Of a stretch of 6,579 nt of DNA, positions 5,919 through 6,579 are shown in pieces. Made by a program: the position numbers and the translations under genes. Source of the stretch: Gammaproteobacteria bacterium (GTDB taxonomy: Bacteria > Pseudomonadota > Gammaproteobacteria > GCA-001735895); NCBI GenBank assembly GCA_027293245.1, contig JAPUFZ010000361.1, positions 1 to 6,579 of the forward strand, in the 5' to 3' direction. Every line of letters starts with the position of its first letter. Within the stretch, counting starts at the first letter, position 1. A model generated the notes under the pieces. That model did no database searches. It worked only from the letters and a program-made list of their open reading frames with translations, and was not told the origin of the DNA.

Positions 5919-6579
5919 ATTTCATGCCGTGACCAACGGTTGGACGGGCTATCTTGCCGGGTAACAGTTTGCGCGTCACCCAACGGTGGCGAACCGGTGT
6001 CATTGGTGAAATGTTCTTGTCGAACACCAGTACATTTAACGCTGCCGAAAACTTGCACCAGTTTTTAAGCGCTTTTTCCAGCCAGTACAAGCGCCGGGTG
6101 ACTGCCGAGGTCTGAATCGGAGGCATGTACCCAACCTTGAGGTGTTTTTGCTGATCGAAACCGAGTAATTGCATCCAGTCTTTCAAACGCCTGGCAGTAT
6201 AATAATGTCCACTCCAGGGTATCGCTTCAAGCCAGGACTGAAAGAAATGACGCACACCCCATAACGACAGCGGATTAAAATCGATGATGATTAATTTCCC
6301 TTCCGGTATCAAAACTCGAAACGCCTCTCGCAGTATCGCATGCGGTTCGCTGGTGACCGATAAATGATGCATCATCACCACCAGATCAACACTGTCATTG
6401 GCGATCGGCAGGAGCGAAGGATAGGCCCGAATATCAATATCAACATTTTCACTATCTAGACTATAATGGTGTTTAACCCGACAGGAATCGAGCAGCCGAT
6501 CGGCCGCACTAGTACAACCGATCTGCAGCGAATGATAACCGAATGTCGTGGAAAGTACCGGAGCCAGTGAGTTTTGCAG
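5908..6579 (-). CDS. YafS-like class I SAM-dependent methyltransferase-fold protein (N-terminus beyond window edge)
   Basis: The frame is open from the right edge to the TAG at 5910-5908, giving 223 visible residues; only a short N-terminal part is probably missing (E. coli YafS is about 240 aa). An in-frame ATG at 6381 lies mid-domain and is not the start. Class I methyltransferase features include [13 protein letters not shown] (motif II/III-like), [31 protein letters not shown], and [16 protein letters not shown] further on. Motif I, normally an acidic residue followed by GxGxG, reads [13 protein letters not shown], so the usual glycine-rich SAM loop is degenerate. E. coli YafS, as I recall it, is similar here (LLKIGNLSA). 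The substrate is unknown. The position before rnhA-dnaQ matches the yafS neighbourhood of enterobacteria. The basic C-terminal tail ([17 protein letters not shown]) is typical of these proteins. Confidence 0.88.
   Translation of the reverse strand: MQNSLAPVLSTTFGYHSLQIGCTSAADRLLDSCRVKHHYSLDSENVDIDIRAYPSLLPIANDSVDLVVMMHHLSVTSEPHAILREAFRVLIPEGKLIIIDFNPLSLWGVRHFFQSWLEAIPWSGHYYTARRLKDWMQLLGFDQQKHLKVGYMPPIQTSAVTRRLYWLEKALKNWCKFSAALNVLVFDKNISPMTPVRHRWVTRKLLPGKIARPTVGHGMKYDK

Noticed and set aside
5908..6381. A 157-residue protein starting at ATG 6381
   Set aside because: The frame continues open to the window edge and upstream residues carry the first half of the methyltransferase fold; this ATG is internal.

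Overview
The window is a compact stretch of bacterial housekeeping DNA, very probably from a gammaproteobacterium. This is inferred from gene order and protein similarity: dnaX-ybaB-recR in tandem, a yafS-like methyltransferase next to rnhA and dnaQ, a 4.5S-type SRP RNA, and E. coli-like residue spacing in RNase HI and SmpB. Base composition looks close to 50% GC. I would not name a genus. I see no mobile element, CRISPR array, tRNA or rRNA.

Layout. At the left edge, on the plus strand, is rsgA without its N-terminus (2-802). Facing it, on the minus strand and read right to left, is a replication and recombination cluster: the 4.5S SRP RNA gene ffs (4060-4170), dnaX (3980 to 2227), ybaB/ebfC (2175-1852), recR (1815-1216) and a hinT-like HIT-family gene (1183-839). 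smpB (4290-4766, plus strand) diverges from ffs, with a 119-bp region between them that holds putative promoters for both. smpB converges, with a 7-bp gap, on a second minus-strand operon. That operon consists of a yafS-like methyltransferase (entering from the right edge, stop at 5908), rnhA (5918-5472) and dnaQ (5475-4774), with each stop overlapping the next start.

Main point of interest. dnaX is split across two reading frames at a run of nine A residues (coding strand; T9 at 2858-2866). The zero frame makes a 376-residue ATPase/collar protein resembling gamma and ends at TAA three codons after the last lysine codon of the run. The tau-specific C-terminus (alpha-binding domain) lies in the -1 frame. 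A potential RNA hairpin follows the A-run at a spacing typical of programmed frameshift sites. If real, the logic is reversed from E. coli, where the long tau is the zero-frame product and gamma needs the shift. The alternatives are transcriptional slippage on the A-run, or a one-base homopolymer error in the sequence.

Functional theme. tau/gamma (clamp loader) and epsilon (proofreading) belong to DNA polymerase III. RNase HI removes RNA from RNA:DNA hybrids. RecR and YbaB act in recombinational repair or bind DNA. RsgA, SmpB and SRP RNA serve ribosome maturation, ribosome rescue and co-translational targeting.
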